From: Geoglobus acetivorans
GTDB lineage: Archaea; Halobacteriota; Archaeoglobi; Archaeoglobales; Archaeoglobaceae
Direction of reading: 5' to 3'
Length of the DNA stretch: 64,000 bases
Assembly: GCF_039641995.1 (NCBI RefSeq)
Contig: NZ_CP087714.1
Location: 496,001-560,000, forward strand
Both the position numbers and the translations under genes were made by a program. The notes under the pieces are model-generated. The model had not been told where the DNA came from and ran no database searches. It was given only the letters and a program-made list of their open reading frames with translations. The stretch's first letter is position 1; the number at the start of each line of letters is the position of its first letter. Positions 43,101 to 51,029 of the stretch are shown here, piece after piece.

Positions 43101-45089
43101 ATGAAACTTGTGACATGTGGTCTGCCTTACGCTAACGGAAAAGCCCACATAGGTCATCTGAGGACTTATATTCCTGCTGACGTGTATGTGAGGTATCAGA
43201 GGCTTAAAGGAGAAGATGTCGTTTTTGTTTGCGGAAGCGACAGTCATGGAACTCCGATCGTTGTCAATGCCGAACAGCAGGGATTGAGTCCGGGAGAGCT
43301 TGTTGATGTTTATCATGAACACTTTCAGAAGATTTTCAAGGCTCTTGATGTGGAGTTCGATTACTACGGCAGGACTGACAGCGATTACCATCACGAGAGG
43401 ACAAGGGAAATCGTGAGAACCCTCCTGGATAACGGTTATATCTATCCCAAGGAAATTGAGCTGGCATACTGTCCGAAATGCGACAGATTTCTGCCTGACA
43501 GGTACGTGGAGGGGATATGCCCCTACTGCGGGGCTGTTGCAAGGGGTGATGAGTGCGATCAGGGGTGCGGGAGGCACCTTGAGCCTGGGGAAATCCTTCA
43601 GCCAAAATGCAAGATTTGCGGCACATCAGCGGTTTTCAAAAAGCAGAAGCACTATTATTTCAGGCTCACAGCCTTCTCAGACTTTCTAAAGGACTTCATT
43701 GTGAATCTCAAAGGAACAGAAAACGCCCTGAACTATGCAAGGGAGTGGATTAACAAGGAGCTGAAGGACTGGTGCATAACGAGAAACCTTGAGTGGGGAG
43801 TGAGGTTTCCGGGCGACGAGAATCTGGTCGTTTACGTGTGGGTTGATGCACCCATTGGCTACATAAGCTTCACTGAAAAGGCATGCGAAAAACTCGGAAA
43901 GGACTGGAAGGAGATATGGATTGACGGCAAGGCTGAGATCGTGCATTTCATCGGGCTGGACATCGTTTACCACCACTGCATATTCTGGCCTGCGATGCTG
44001 AAAGGTGCCGGATATGCCCTGCCCAGCGCTGTAATCGCCAGCGGGATGGTCAAGGTTGAGGGCAAGAAGTTCTCAAAGAGCAGAGGGTATGTGGTCTGGG
44101 TGGAGGAGGATTACCTTGCCTCAGGCCTGAGCCCCGATTATCTGAGATACTATATCGTCAATTACACCTCTCATCAGAAAGATCTGAACTTCTCCTGGCA
44201 TGTTTTCAGGGACAAGGTGAACAACGAGCTGATCGCAACTCTTGGAAACTTCATTTACAGGGTTCTGCACTTTGCCTGGAAGAACTTCGGCGAGGTCAGG
44301 ATGAACGAGCTGGATGGGGACGTTCTGGAGCAGATAAGGCTTGCTACGGAGAAAATAAAGAAAGCCATTGATGAGTGGGAGTTCAAAGAGGCAAGCGATG
44401 CTTTCATGGAGCTTGCAGGGTTTGGTAACGTTTACTTCCAGACTTCAAAGCCCTGGGAACTCGTTAAGGAGGATAAAGATGAAGCGGAGAGGGTCATTGC
44501 CTCCGCACTCGCAATAGTGCGGGCTCTGGCAGTTCTCGCATATCCTGTCCTGCCGAGAGCAATGGGCAAGGTGGCCGAGAGCATAGGGCTTGACCTCGAT
44601 AACGTCAGGCTTGACTCGGTTTTCGAGATTCCTGAGGTAATAAATGTGAAGAAACCAAGAGCACCATTTACCAAAATCGATGACGGGATGATCGAGGAGC
44701 TTGAAAAAAGGATGCTCGAAAGGATCAGCGGTAAAGGCGGTGAAGGAAACAAAGAGGCAGATGAAGAAAGGGTTGGCATTGAGGAGTTTGCAAAGCTGGA
44801 CATAAGGGTGGGCAGAATCCTGAAGGCCGAGAGAATCAAGGGCAGTAAAAAACTGATGAGGCTCGAGGTCGATATCGGCAGCGAGGTCAGGCAGATTGTT
44901 GCGGGGATTGCTGAAAACTATAGCGAGGATGAGCTGAAAGACAGGCTTGTGGTGGTGCTTGCCAACATAAAGCCAGCAAAGCTCATGGGTGTCGAGAGCA
45001 ACGGCATGGTTCTTGCGGCAGATGTTAACGGAAAGGCTGTGCTGCTTGAGCCGGAAAAACCCGTGGAACCGGGGGCGAAGGTGAAATGA
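43101..45089 (+). CDS. metG: Methionyl-tRNA synthetase
   Basis: A 662-residue class I enzyme. HIGH motif as GKAHIGHL (13-20); KMSKS appears as KFSKS (323-327). The connective-peptide zinc region has two knuckles (CPKC, CPYC and CDQGCG, CKIC). A C-terminal EMAPII/Arc1-like tRNA-binding domain (about residues 555-662, VGRILKAERIKGS and GMVLAA) is fused in, as in many archaea. A TATA-like AAATTAAACC lies about 27 bp upstream. ATGA overlap with the next small gene. Confidence 0.97.
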   Translation: MKLVTCGLPYANGKAHIGHLRTYIPADVYVRYQRLKGEDVVFVCGSDSHGTPIVVNAEQQGLSPGELVDVYHEHFQKIFKALDVEFDYYGRTDSDYHHERTREIVRTLLDNGYIYPKEIELAYCPKCDRFLPDRYVEGICPYCGAVARGDECDQGCGRHLEPGEILQPKCKICGTSAVFKKQKHYYFRLTAFSDFLKDFIVNLKGTENALNYAREWINKELKDWCITRNLEWGVRFPGDENLVVYVWVDAPIGYISFTEKACEKLGKDWKEIWIDGKAEIVHFIGLDIVYHHCIFWPAMLKGAGYALPSAVIASGMVKVEGKKFSKSRGYVVWVEEDYLASGLSPDYLRYYIVNYTSHQKDLNFSWHVFRDKVNNELIATLGNFIYRVLHFAWKNFGEVRMNELDGDVLEQIRLATEKIKKAIDEWEFKEASDAFMELAGFGNVYFQTSKPWELVKEDKDEAERVIASALAIVRALAVLAYPVLPRAMGKVAESIGLDLDNVRLDSVFEIPEVINVKKPRAPFTKIDDGMIEELEKRMLERISGKGGEGNKEADEERVGIEEFAKLDIRVGRILKAERIKGSKKLMRLEVDIGSEVRQIVAGIAENYSEDELKDRLVVVLANIKPAKLMGVESNGMVLAADVNGKAVLLEPEKPVEPGAKVK

Positions 45090-45367
45090 GGCTGAAGGCA
45101 AGCATCGACGACTTCAGAAAATGGCTTGAGGAGAGAGGTTACAGGCAGAGGCTGGGAGACAGTGGTCTGAATGCTTATCTCGAGTCTGGTTTTCCAGCAC
45201 TCTTTTTCAGCAACTCCCAGCTTCTTTATGCCTTCATCTACTCTAATCTTGGATTTGAGTCAGAGAGGGTGAACGAAAGAATAAGGTTTGAGCTGGCCAG
45301 GAGAATAAATGCCATATTTCTCGAAAAGGACTACATGGAGATAGAGTTCAGCGAACCAGCTTCATGA
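45086..45367 (+). CDS. Small protein coupled to metG, unknown
   Basis: 93 residues, mostly helical with aromatic residues (DDFRKWLEERGYRQRLGD, YLESGFPALFFSNSQLLYAF, EKDYMEIEFSE). No known domain and no transmembrane segment of full length. Its ATG overlaps the metG stop by 4 nt, so co-translation is likely. The 3' end overlaps mptD on the other strand by 20 nt. Confidence 0.7.
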   Translation: MRLKASIDDFRKWLEERGYRQRLGDSGLNAYLESGFPALFFSNSQLLYAFIYSNLGFESERVNERIRFELARRINAIFLEKDYMEIEFSEPAS

Positions 45368-45674
45368 GCGGGTAGTTCCTTTCCTCATCCCATTCCAGTA
45401 CAGCCTCAACCTCAACCTCGCTGATTCTAACTTTTACCCTCGCCCTCAGCATTTCTGGGCTTAGCGAGCAGTATCCGAAACCCGAAAGTTTGGCTTCGAG
45501 CTTTTTCCTGTCTATGCTGACCTCCGCCTCAGCGACGTAGGGTTGAAGCTTCATGCAGCTTTCCATCGCTCTTGCGAGAATTTCAGCGTTATCGTGGCTG
45601 ACCGGAGCGCCAATGAACTGGTGAAAGAGGGCTCCGAGCTTTATCCCCGCCTCGAACGCAGCAATCTCTTTCAT
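45348..45674 (-). CDS. mptD: Archaeal dihydroneopterin aldolase MptD
   Basis: A 108-residue protein for the pterin branch of tetrahydromethanopterin synthesis. The archaeal type is recognised by EIAAFEAGIKLGALFHQFIG and PVSHDNAEILARAMESC, and a YCSLSPEMLRARV stretch. It converts 7,8-dihydroneopterin to hydroxymethyldihydropterin. It diverges from thiD-thiN with only 40 bp between starts, so the promoters must overlap. Slightly shorter than typical (about 120). Confidence 0.88.
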   Translation of the reverse strand: MKEIAAFEAGIKLGALFHQFIGAPVSHDNAEILARAMESCMKLQPYVAEAEVSIDRKKLEAKLSGFGYCSLSPEMLRARVKVRISEVEVEAVLEWDEERNYPLMKLVR

Positions 45675-45714
45675 GCAGGAAAATGTTATCTTCTCCTTTT
45701 CACATTTTCGCTGT

Positions 45715-47067
45715 ATGCGGTATGTCAGAGTGGCAATATCAATTGCAGGAAGCGATTCGATTGGAGGGGCAGGAATTCAGGCTGATCTGAAAACTTTCTC
45801 TGCTTTTGGTGTGTATGGGACAACTGCAATAACTGCCATAACTGCCCAGAACACCTTTGGAGTTAGTAACTCGCTTGTGCTTCCAGGAAAGCTTGTTTAC
45901 GATCAGATCCGGGCTGTGGCTGAGGATTCAGGTATCGATGCCGGAAAAACAGGGATGCTGGGAAATGGGGAAGTTATCAGGAGCGTGGCCGAGGCTGTGA
46001 GGGAATACGGGTTCCCGCTTGTCGTGGATCCGGTGATGGCTGCAAAGAGCGGGGCGAGTTTGCTTGAGAAGGGTGCGATAGATATGCTGAAGAGAAAGCT
46101 TATTCCTGAAAGCCTGTGCGTAACGCCCAATCTCGATGAGGTGAGCATTCTTGCTGAAAGGGAGGTCAGGAATGTTGATGAGATGGTGGACGCTGCGGAA
46201 TTCATCAGCGGTGAATTTGGGTGTGAGGCTGTGCTGGTCAAGGGTGGACATCTGAATTCTCCCGTAGCAAAAGACGTTCTCTATTACAGAGGAAAAATTT
46301 ACGAGTTTGAGGGTTACCGGGTTGAAGGCTGTTATCACGGCACCGGATGTTCTCTCTCTGCGGGCATTGCAGCGGGCATGGCTCTTGGCCTGGATCTGGT
46401 TAATGCGGTGGAGAAGGCGAAAAAGATGATTGATCTCGGTATAAGATACCCTGTAAAAGCGGGAAGGGAATGCGATTCAGTCAACCCTATGGCCATTATG
46501 GAGAGAAAATCACTGGCCTTCGAGATGCTCGGTGAGATGAGACAGGCAGTTGAAAGGCTTTCGAGGGTAGAAAATGCTGCCAAAGTCATCCCTGAGGTTG
46601 GGATGAACATTGCGTATGCAATGCCCTTCAGATATCTCAAAAGCGTGAATGACGTTCTCTCTCTGGATGGGAGAATTGTCAGGGGTAAGAACAGGCTTAT
46701 TGTCCCAGATAATTTCGAATTTGGTGCTTCAAGGCATCTTTCGAGAGCTTTGATTGCTTACATGCAGCATTTTCCGGAATACAGAGCGGTGGTGAACGTG
46801 AAGTACGATGAAGAACTGATCGAGAGGCTCAGGAACGCAGGTCTGAAGCTGGCCAGCTATGATCGAAGAGATGAGCCGGTGGAGATAAAGATGCGGGAAG
46901 GGGCAACAATCCCATGGGGGATACAGACTGCAATCGAGAACTCGGGTGGAAGACCTGACGTGATCTATCATCTCGGGGATACCGGAAAAGAACCGATGAT
47001 CCTGATTTTTGCAAAAAGCCCCGTGGAGCTTGTTGAGCTGCTTGAAGCTGTTCTGGAGGAGTATTAA
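45715..47067 (+). CDS. thiDN: ThiD-ThiN fusion: HMP(-P) kinase and thiamine-phosphate synthase
   Basis: 450 residues. The N-terminal kinase (1-~265) phosphorylates hydroxymethylpyrimidine twice: GSDSIGGAGIQADLKTF, TAITAQNTFGV, VDPVMAAKSG, VTPNLDEV and the anion hole GTGCSLSAGIAAG. The C-terminal ThiN domain (from about 275; VIPEVGMNIAYAMP, FEFGASRHLSRALI, REGATIPWGIQ, PDVIYHLGDTGKEPMI) couples HMP-PP with thiazole phosphate. This fusion is the common archaeal substitute for ThiE. The start is ATG 45715; upstream sequence is noncoding. Confidence 0.94.
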   Translation: MRYVRVAISIAGSDSIGGAGIQADLKTFSAFGVYGTTAITAITAQNTFGVSNSLVLPGKLVYDQIRAVAEDSGIDAGKTGMLGNGEVIRSVAEAVREYGFPLVVDPVMAAKSGASLLEKGAIDMLKRKLIPESLCVTPNLDEVSILAEREVRNVDEMVDAAEFISGEFGCEAVLVKGGHLNSPVAKDVLYYRGKIYEFEGYRVEGCYHGTGCSLSAGIAAGMALGLDLVNAVEKAKKMIDLGIRYPVKAGRECDSVNPMAIMERKSLAFEMLGEMRQAVERLSRVENAAKVIPEVGMNIAYAMPFRYLKSVNDVLSLDGRIVRGKNRLIVPDNFEFGASRHLSRALIAYMQHFPEYRAVVNVKYDEELIERLRNAGLKLASYDRRDEPVEIKMREGATIPWGIQTAIENSGGRPDVIYHLGDTGKEPMILIFAKSPVELVELLEAVLEEY

Positions 47068-47167
47068 GCCGTATTAATGTTTAATACTCTTTATTATCAA
47101 AATTTTTTGTAACAAATCGCAAAAGTTAATAATTACGCTCTGCGAAACTCACGTGGAGGTAAGGAAT

Positions 47168-48604
47168 ATGACGCAGGAAGTTAAGATTATTGATCTGTCT
47201 CTGAGAGATGGACACCAGTCGCTTGCGGCGACAAGGATGAGAACAAGGGATATGATCCCTATTCTCGAGCTCGTTGATGAGGCAGGCTTCTACAGCATAG
47301 AGATGTGGGGAGGAGCTACATTCGACGTCATGCATCGATTTCTGAACGAGAATCCCTGGGAGAGGATCAGGACGGTGAGGAAGTACGTTAAGGACACGCA
47401 CTGTCAGATGCTTTTGAGAGGGCAGAATCTCGTTGGCTACAGACATTATTCTGACGATGTTGTTGATAAATTCGTTCAGAAGGCGGTTGAGAACGGAATC
47501 TCGTTCTTCAGGATATTTGACGCCCTGAACGATGTCAGAAACCTTGAAACTTCAATAAAGGCCGCCAAAAAGTACGGGGCGGAGCATGTTCAGGGATCGA
47601 TCTGCTACGTGATTTCACCTGTCCACACCCTCGAAAAGTATGTTGAGACTGCCAAAGAGCTTGCTGAGCTTGAGGTCGATTCGATAGTGATCAAGGACAT
47701 GGCGGGAATGCTGTCCCCGAAAGCGATTTACGACCTCGTGAAGGCTTTGAAGAAGGAGGTTGGTCTGCCTGTTAACGTGCACTCACATTACACGAGCGGA
47801 ATGGGGACAATGACCATGCTGAAGGCTGCTGAGGCTGGAGCGGACATGATCGACACGGCAATGTCTCCGTGGGCCTGCGGGACCTCTCATCCCCCAACGG
47901 AATCCCTCGTTTACGCTCTTGAGGAGCTCGGGTTCAAAACGGGAGTCAACATGGACGTTCTCATGGAAATGAGAAAACACCTGCTCGAGCTGAGGGAAAA
48001 GTATGCAGGCTATATAAAGATGCTTTCAACGATTCCGGACACGAGGGTACTGAAGTATCAGATCCCTGGTGGGATGTTCTCGAACATGCTCTCCCAGCTC
48101 GAGGAGCAGAATGCCCTTGACAGGCTTGAAGAGGTCCTTGAAGAGGTGCCGAGAGTTCAGGCAGACCTCGGCTATCCGCCCCTCGTTACCCCAACGAGCC
48201 AGATTGTTGGTGTGCAGGCCGTTCTGAATGTTCTTTTCGGCAGGTACAAGATGGTTACCAAGGAAACCAAGGATCTCGTGAGGGGCATGTACGGAAGGAC
48301 ACCCGCACCGATAAGCGAGGAGATAATCAAACTGATACTCGGGGATGAGAAACCCATCACCTCAAGGCCGGCCGATTTACTTGAACCGGAGTTTGAAAAG
48401 AGGAGGCAGGAGCTGGTCGAGGCAGGGATTGAGAATCCGAGCGACGAGGATGTGCTGGTATACACGCTCTTCCCCGTAACCGGGCTGAAGTTCCTGAAAG
48501 GAGAGATCAGCGAGGAGGCGTTCCCGGCTCCGGCAGGTGAGGTTAAGGGAGAGTACGAGGTCGAGATTGAGGGAAGGAAGTACAGGGTGAAAATCGGAGA
48601 GTAG
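47168..48604 (+). CDS. Carboxyltransferase (pyruvate carboxylase B / oxaloacetate decarboxylase alpha type) without biotin domain
   Basis: 478 residues. The TIM-barrel carboxyltransferase is intact: SLRDGHQSLAATRMRT, EMWGGATFDV, LLRGQNLVGYRH, FFRIFDALND, VIKDMAGMLSP and the metal-binding VNVHSHYTSG. The PycB-type C-terminal domain follows (PTSQIVGVQAV, EYEVEIEGRKYRV). The protein stops just where a proline/alanine linker and the MKM biotinyl domain usually begin, so a biotin carrier must be a separate protein. GGAGG lies before ATG 47168. Pyruvate or oxaloacetate as substrate is inferred. Confidence 0.9.
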   Translation: MTQEVKIIDLSLRDGHQSLAATRMRTRDMIPILELVDEAGFYSIEMWGGATFDVMHRFLNENPWERIRTVRKYVKDTHCQMLLRGQNLVGYRHYSDDVVDKFVQKAVENGISFFRIFDALNDVRNLETSIKAAKKYGAEHVQGSICYVISPVHTLEKYVETAKELAELEVDSIVIKDMAGMLSPKAIYDLVKALKKEVGLPVNVHSHYTSGMGTMTMLKAAEAGADMIDTAMSPWACGTSHPPTESLVYALEELGFKTGVNMDVLMEMRKHLLELREKYAGYIKMLSTIPDTRVLKYQIPGGMFSNMLSQLEEQNALDRLEEVLEEVPRVQADLGYPPLVTPTSQIVGVQAVLNVLFGRYKMVTKETKDLVRGMYGRTPAPISEEIIKLILGDEKPITSRPADLLEPEFEKRRQELVEAGIENPSDEDVLVYTLFPVTGLKFLKGEISEEAFPAPAGEVKGEYEVEIEGRKYRVKIGE

Positions 48605-48721
48605 TACTTTTTTCCCATATTTTTGAATTCCTGCCAGTTGCTTCATGCGTTTTCTGTGTTAAATTTTAACCGGAAAAATTTATTTAATGCCCTGCTGTTT
48701 GAAGGCAGGGAGGTAAATGCA

Positions 48722-49978
48722 ATGAGGTCAGCGTTGATTGTCATGTTATTGCTTGCAGTGCTGATTACTGTAACTCCGGTACTGGCTGCTGAGACAATAA
48801 CCAAGGATAATTTTGCTGAGCCGGTAATAGAGCCGAAGCTGAAGGAATATTATTTTCCTGGCGATGCAATCTCTTTCAATTTAACAATCGAACCGAAAAC
48901 CAGTGATGATGCGGAGCTGATTGACGGCAGGATTTACGAGTTTAACACCTCTCTTGAAAATTCTCTGATTAAGGTGATGGTTGAGTACAAGGACGGTGGG
49001 GCAGTAACTCAGCAGGGAGGGAATTATGCCAAAGCGGATGTAGGTGACTGGGATTTTGGGCTGGACAGAATAAAGGTTGAAGTTTCCGGTACTGTTCCAG
49101 AGGTGAATTCGAGAATTCAGAATGTGGTTGTGCTTGGTATAGACATCCAGGATGCTGAGAGTAATGCCGTTCCACCGGTTGTGATAAAGGTCGTTAACAA
49201 GGGGCTTTTTAATTCCTACATCCAGCAGCTTGAAAACAGGTATTCGGAGCTTGAGGGTAAGGCGTCAAGTCTCGAGGACAGAGGTGCGAAGGTTGGAGAA
49301 ATAAAATCAAAACTGAACTCCGCAAAGGCCAAGCTGGACGAGGGCAAGGATTATTTCAGTAATGGAAAATACGGAGATGCAAATACAACTCTCGGAGAGG
49401 CAGAAAGCCTCCTCAACAAAGCCCAGAATATGCTCAGAAAAGCTGAAGTAGAGCTTTTGAGAGATGTTGTGTCCCAGAAGCTTGATATCATGCTTGAGAA
49501 GATGACCGGGCTTGAGATAAGGATTCAGCAGTTGAAATCTAAGGGAGAACAAACCCTCGATTACGAGATAAAGCTGGAGGAATTCAAGAGGAGCTATTCT
49601 GACCTGAAGGCCAGGCTATCTCAGGCTGACGATTATCTCGGCAACAACCTTTACGATGACGCTGAAACAACCCTCGAGAAGGTGAAGGCTGACGTGGACA
49701 TGGAGATTGATGAAATCAACTCTCTGATTTCTCAGCTTCCTGCAGAGGAGACGCCCACCTCGACACCAACCGCAACACCCTCGCCACAGCAGGAAGGTCC
49801 GTCGATTTCGGAGCAGGTTGGTGAGTGGTTTTCGGGTATTTCGGGATGGCTCAGCGAGAACAGCGGGAGAATTCTGCTGTATGGTGGGAGTGCCATAGTT
49901 CTGATCGTTGCTGGCTTTGTTGGTTATAAAGGCTTTAAAAAGTACATGAAAAAAAGAAAGTGGGACGAGCTGAAATAG
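48722..49978 (+). CDS. Membrane-anchored surface protein with coiled coil and T/P stalk
   Basis: 418 residues. A signal peptide (RSALIVMLLLAVLITVTP, cleavage near AAE) precedes a beta-rich domain (~25-165), a coiled-coil region (~170-350, SELEGKASSLEDRGAKVGE type repeats), a Thr/Pro/Ser stalk (TPTSTPTATPSPQQ), and a C-terminal TM anchor (ILLYGGSAIVLIVAGFVG) with a basic tail. No enzyme motif. Start ATG 48722 follows GGGAGGTAAATGC; a TATA-like AAATTTATTTAAT lies near 48677-48689. Likely an S-layer- or cell-surface component by position. Confidence 0.85.
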   Translation: MRSALIVMLLLAVLITVTPVLAAETITKDNFAEPVIEPKLKEYYFPGDAISFNLTIEPKTSDDAELIDGRIYEFNTSLENSLIKVMVEYKDGGAVTQQGGNYAKADVGDWDFGLDRIKVEVSGTVPEVNSRIQNVVVLGIDIQDAESNAVPPVVIKVVNKGLFNSYIQQLENRYSELEGKASSLEDRGAKVGEIKSKLNSAKAKLDEGKDYFSNGKYGDANTTLGEAESLLNKAQNMLRKAEVELLRDVVSQKLDIMLEKMTGLEIRIQQLKSKGEQTLDYEIKLEEFKRSYSDLKARLSQADDYLGNNLYDDAETTLEKVKADVDMEIDEINSLISQLPAEETPTSTPTATPSPQQEGPSISEQVGEWFSGISGWLSENSGRILLYGGSAIVLIVAGFVGYKGFKKYMKKRKWDELK

Positions 49979-50235
49979 TCTATTTTCAAATTTTCCACTT
50001 TTTCCGCAGGTCTTATAGCGGAGCTGATCCGGTCCTGGCCACCTCAGTTTCACAGCCCCCAGGAGATTCCGCAGAGCCATTTTCCACAAAGGGCTGGCCG
50101 TCCTGTAATCCAAAACGATTATGAGAGTTTTTTGGTTCCTTCGGTTTTCTGTGTTTACAGGTATTCTATTGATTGATGTTTTAATAAATAATAAATTTCG
50201 AAATTTTTTTATTTATGGACATTTTCGATGTGTGC
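49979..50235. other. Noncoding gap with a GC-rich island
   Basis: No coding frame is convincing. The ends are very AT-rich, but 50012-50104 is GC-rich and can form local pairs: TCCGC...GCGGA at about 50003-50022, and GGCCA (50037-50041) with TGGCC (50095-50099). The last part carries an AT-rich promoter (TTTTTTTATTTATGG near 50202-50216) about 25 bp before the next start. Confidence 0.4.
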
Positions 50236-50658
50236 ATGAAGAAGATTTTGTTACCTGCACTGTCGATACTGTTGCTCGGAGTAACGGCCGCATCCATATA
50301 TTACTTCACCGTGGAGGGAAATATTGAAGTCCGGGAGAGCCAGATAGAGCTGTCGCAGCAATCCTTTTCGGCGGAGATATGTGGTGGAGCCAGATACGTG
50401 AAGAATCTGAAAATAAAGAATTATGGCGATGAGAAAAGCGTTTACTTCGATTTCGTTGTGGAGGGGCCGGATCCCAAAGCAGTGGATGTCAGCGTTCATG
50501 ACATTTATGGGAATTCAATCTCTTCTTCCAACAGGCTTGTAATTCCAGCAGGAAGTGAGAACAGCCCGGCGGAGGTGGAAATCAACATTCACATAAGTAT
50601 GGATGATGATGCCAAGCCCGGCGAGTACACGGTTTACGTTGTTGCCAAGGAAACATAA
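50236..50658 (+). CDS. Small secreted or membrane-anchored beta-protein
   Basis: 140 residues. The N-terminus KKILLPALSILLLGVTAASIYYF is a signal peptide or anchor. The remainder is a single beta-sandwich-like domain (VKNLKIKNYGDEKSVYFDFVV, IPAGSENSPAEVEINIHI, PGEYTVYVVAKE), similar to the Ig-like/ALF-type domains of archaeal surface proteins. ATG 50236 lies about 25 bp after an AT-rich TATA region, so a leaderless start. It lies between two other secreted proteins. Confidence 0.8.
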   Translation: MKKILLPALSILLLGVTAASIYYFTVEGNIEVRESQIELSQQSFSAEICGGARYVKNLKIKNYGDEKSVYFDFVVEGPDPKAVDVSVHDIYGNSISSSNRLVIPAGSENSPAEVEINIHISMDDDAKPGEYTVYVVAKET

Positions 50659-50726
50659 TCTGTCATTATCTTTTTTCCGGTTTTTAATTTTTAATGGACT
50701 ATAATGTAATATTATATCTTCTCTCC

Positions 50727-50843
50727 GCCCATTGTGCATGGGCTATTGCGCATGGTTCCGGGACACCATGGATGGATGTTGTGTGCGGCGGTGATTGAGC
50801 AACTTCCAATCCATCATCCCAACCCGGCCACCAATCCATGGCC
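50727..50843 (+). ncRNA. Candidate structured noncoding RNA
   Basis: A GC-rich island in AT-rich DNA. A perfect hairpin GCCCAT-TGTGC-ATGGGC (50727-50743) is followed by CATGG/CCATG (50751-50755 and 50766-50770) and two competing long pairings: CCATGGAT (50766-50773) with ATCCATGG (50834-50841), or GATGGAT+GTTG (50771-50781) with CAAC (50800-50803)+ATCCATC (50809-50815). A TATA-like box lies about 25 bp before the first stem, and T-rich TTTTAACCCTTTTCC follows at about 50859. No known RNA family is recognised; strand is inferred from the TATA box. Confidence 0.4.
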
Positions 50844-50926
50844 ATAACTGATAACAAGTTTTAACCCTTTTCCTGTAAAAAAATAGCAAAAGGTTTAAAT
50901 ATGGAAATGGTGTAATAAAAAAAGGT

Positions 50927-50964
50927 GGCGGCGGAGCGGTGATGTCGAGCTTAGCTTCGCCGCC
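50927..50964 (+). promoter_or_regulatory. 11-bp hairpin between two S-layer promoter TATA boxes
   Basis: GGCGGCGGAGC (50927-50937) pairs with GCTTCGCCGCC (50954-50964) with one G-U, enclosing a 16-nt loop. The upstream TATA (GGTTTAAATATGG, about 50892-50904) would place this hairpin at the 5' end of a long leader; the downstream TATA would exclude it. Confidence 0.55.
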
Positions 50965-50976
50965 AGTCGATAGCAG

Positions 50977-50988
50977 ACTATATATACC
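50977..50988 (+). promoter_or_regulatory. TATA box of the S-layer-type gene
   Basis: ACTATATATACC lies about 47 bp before the ATG at 51030. It predicts a start near 51009 and a ~20-nt leader with a strong AAAAAGGAGGTAG Shine-Dalgarno (51011-51023), fitting a highly translated surface protein. Confidence 0.65.
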
Positions 50989-51029
50989 TGAAAGGAAAAG
51001 CAGGTTTGTAAAAAGGAGGTAGAGAAAGT

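Larger units (their letters stand above)
50659..51029. other. 371-bp gap: structured RNA candidate and S-layer promoter region
   Basis: No gene is convincing here. Three parts are seen. First, 50707-50720 is a TATA-like AATATTATATCTT. Second, 50727-50845 is GC-rich with several perfect inverted repeats. Third, 50885-51029 has two TATA boxes, a long hairpin and a strong Shine-Dalgarno, all serving the S-layer gene. Confidence 0.6.

Noticed and set aside
45675-45714. TPP riboswitch before thiD-thiN
   Set aside because: The gap is 40 nt, too short for a TPP aptamer.
49616-50113. 165-codon minus-strand frame over the surface-protein end, considered as a transposase remnant
   Set aside because: No transposase motif, inverted repeats or target duplication; mostly antisense to a real gene.
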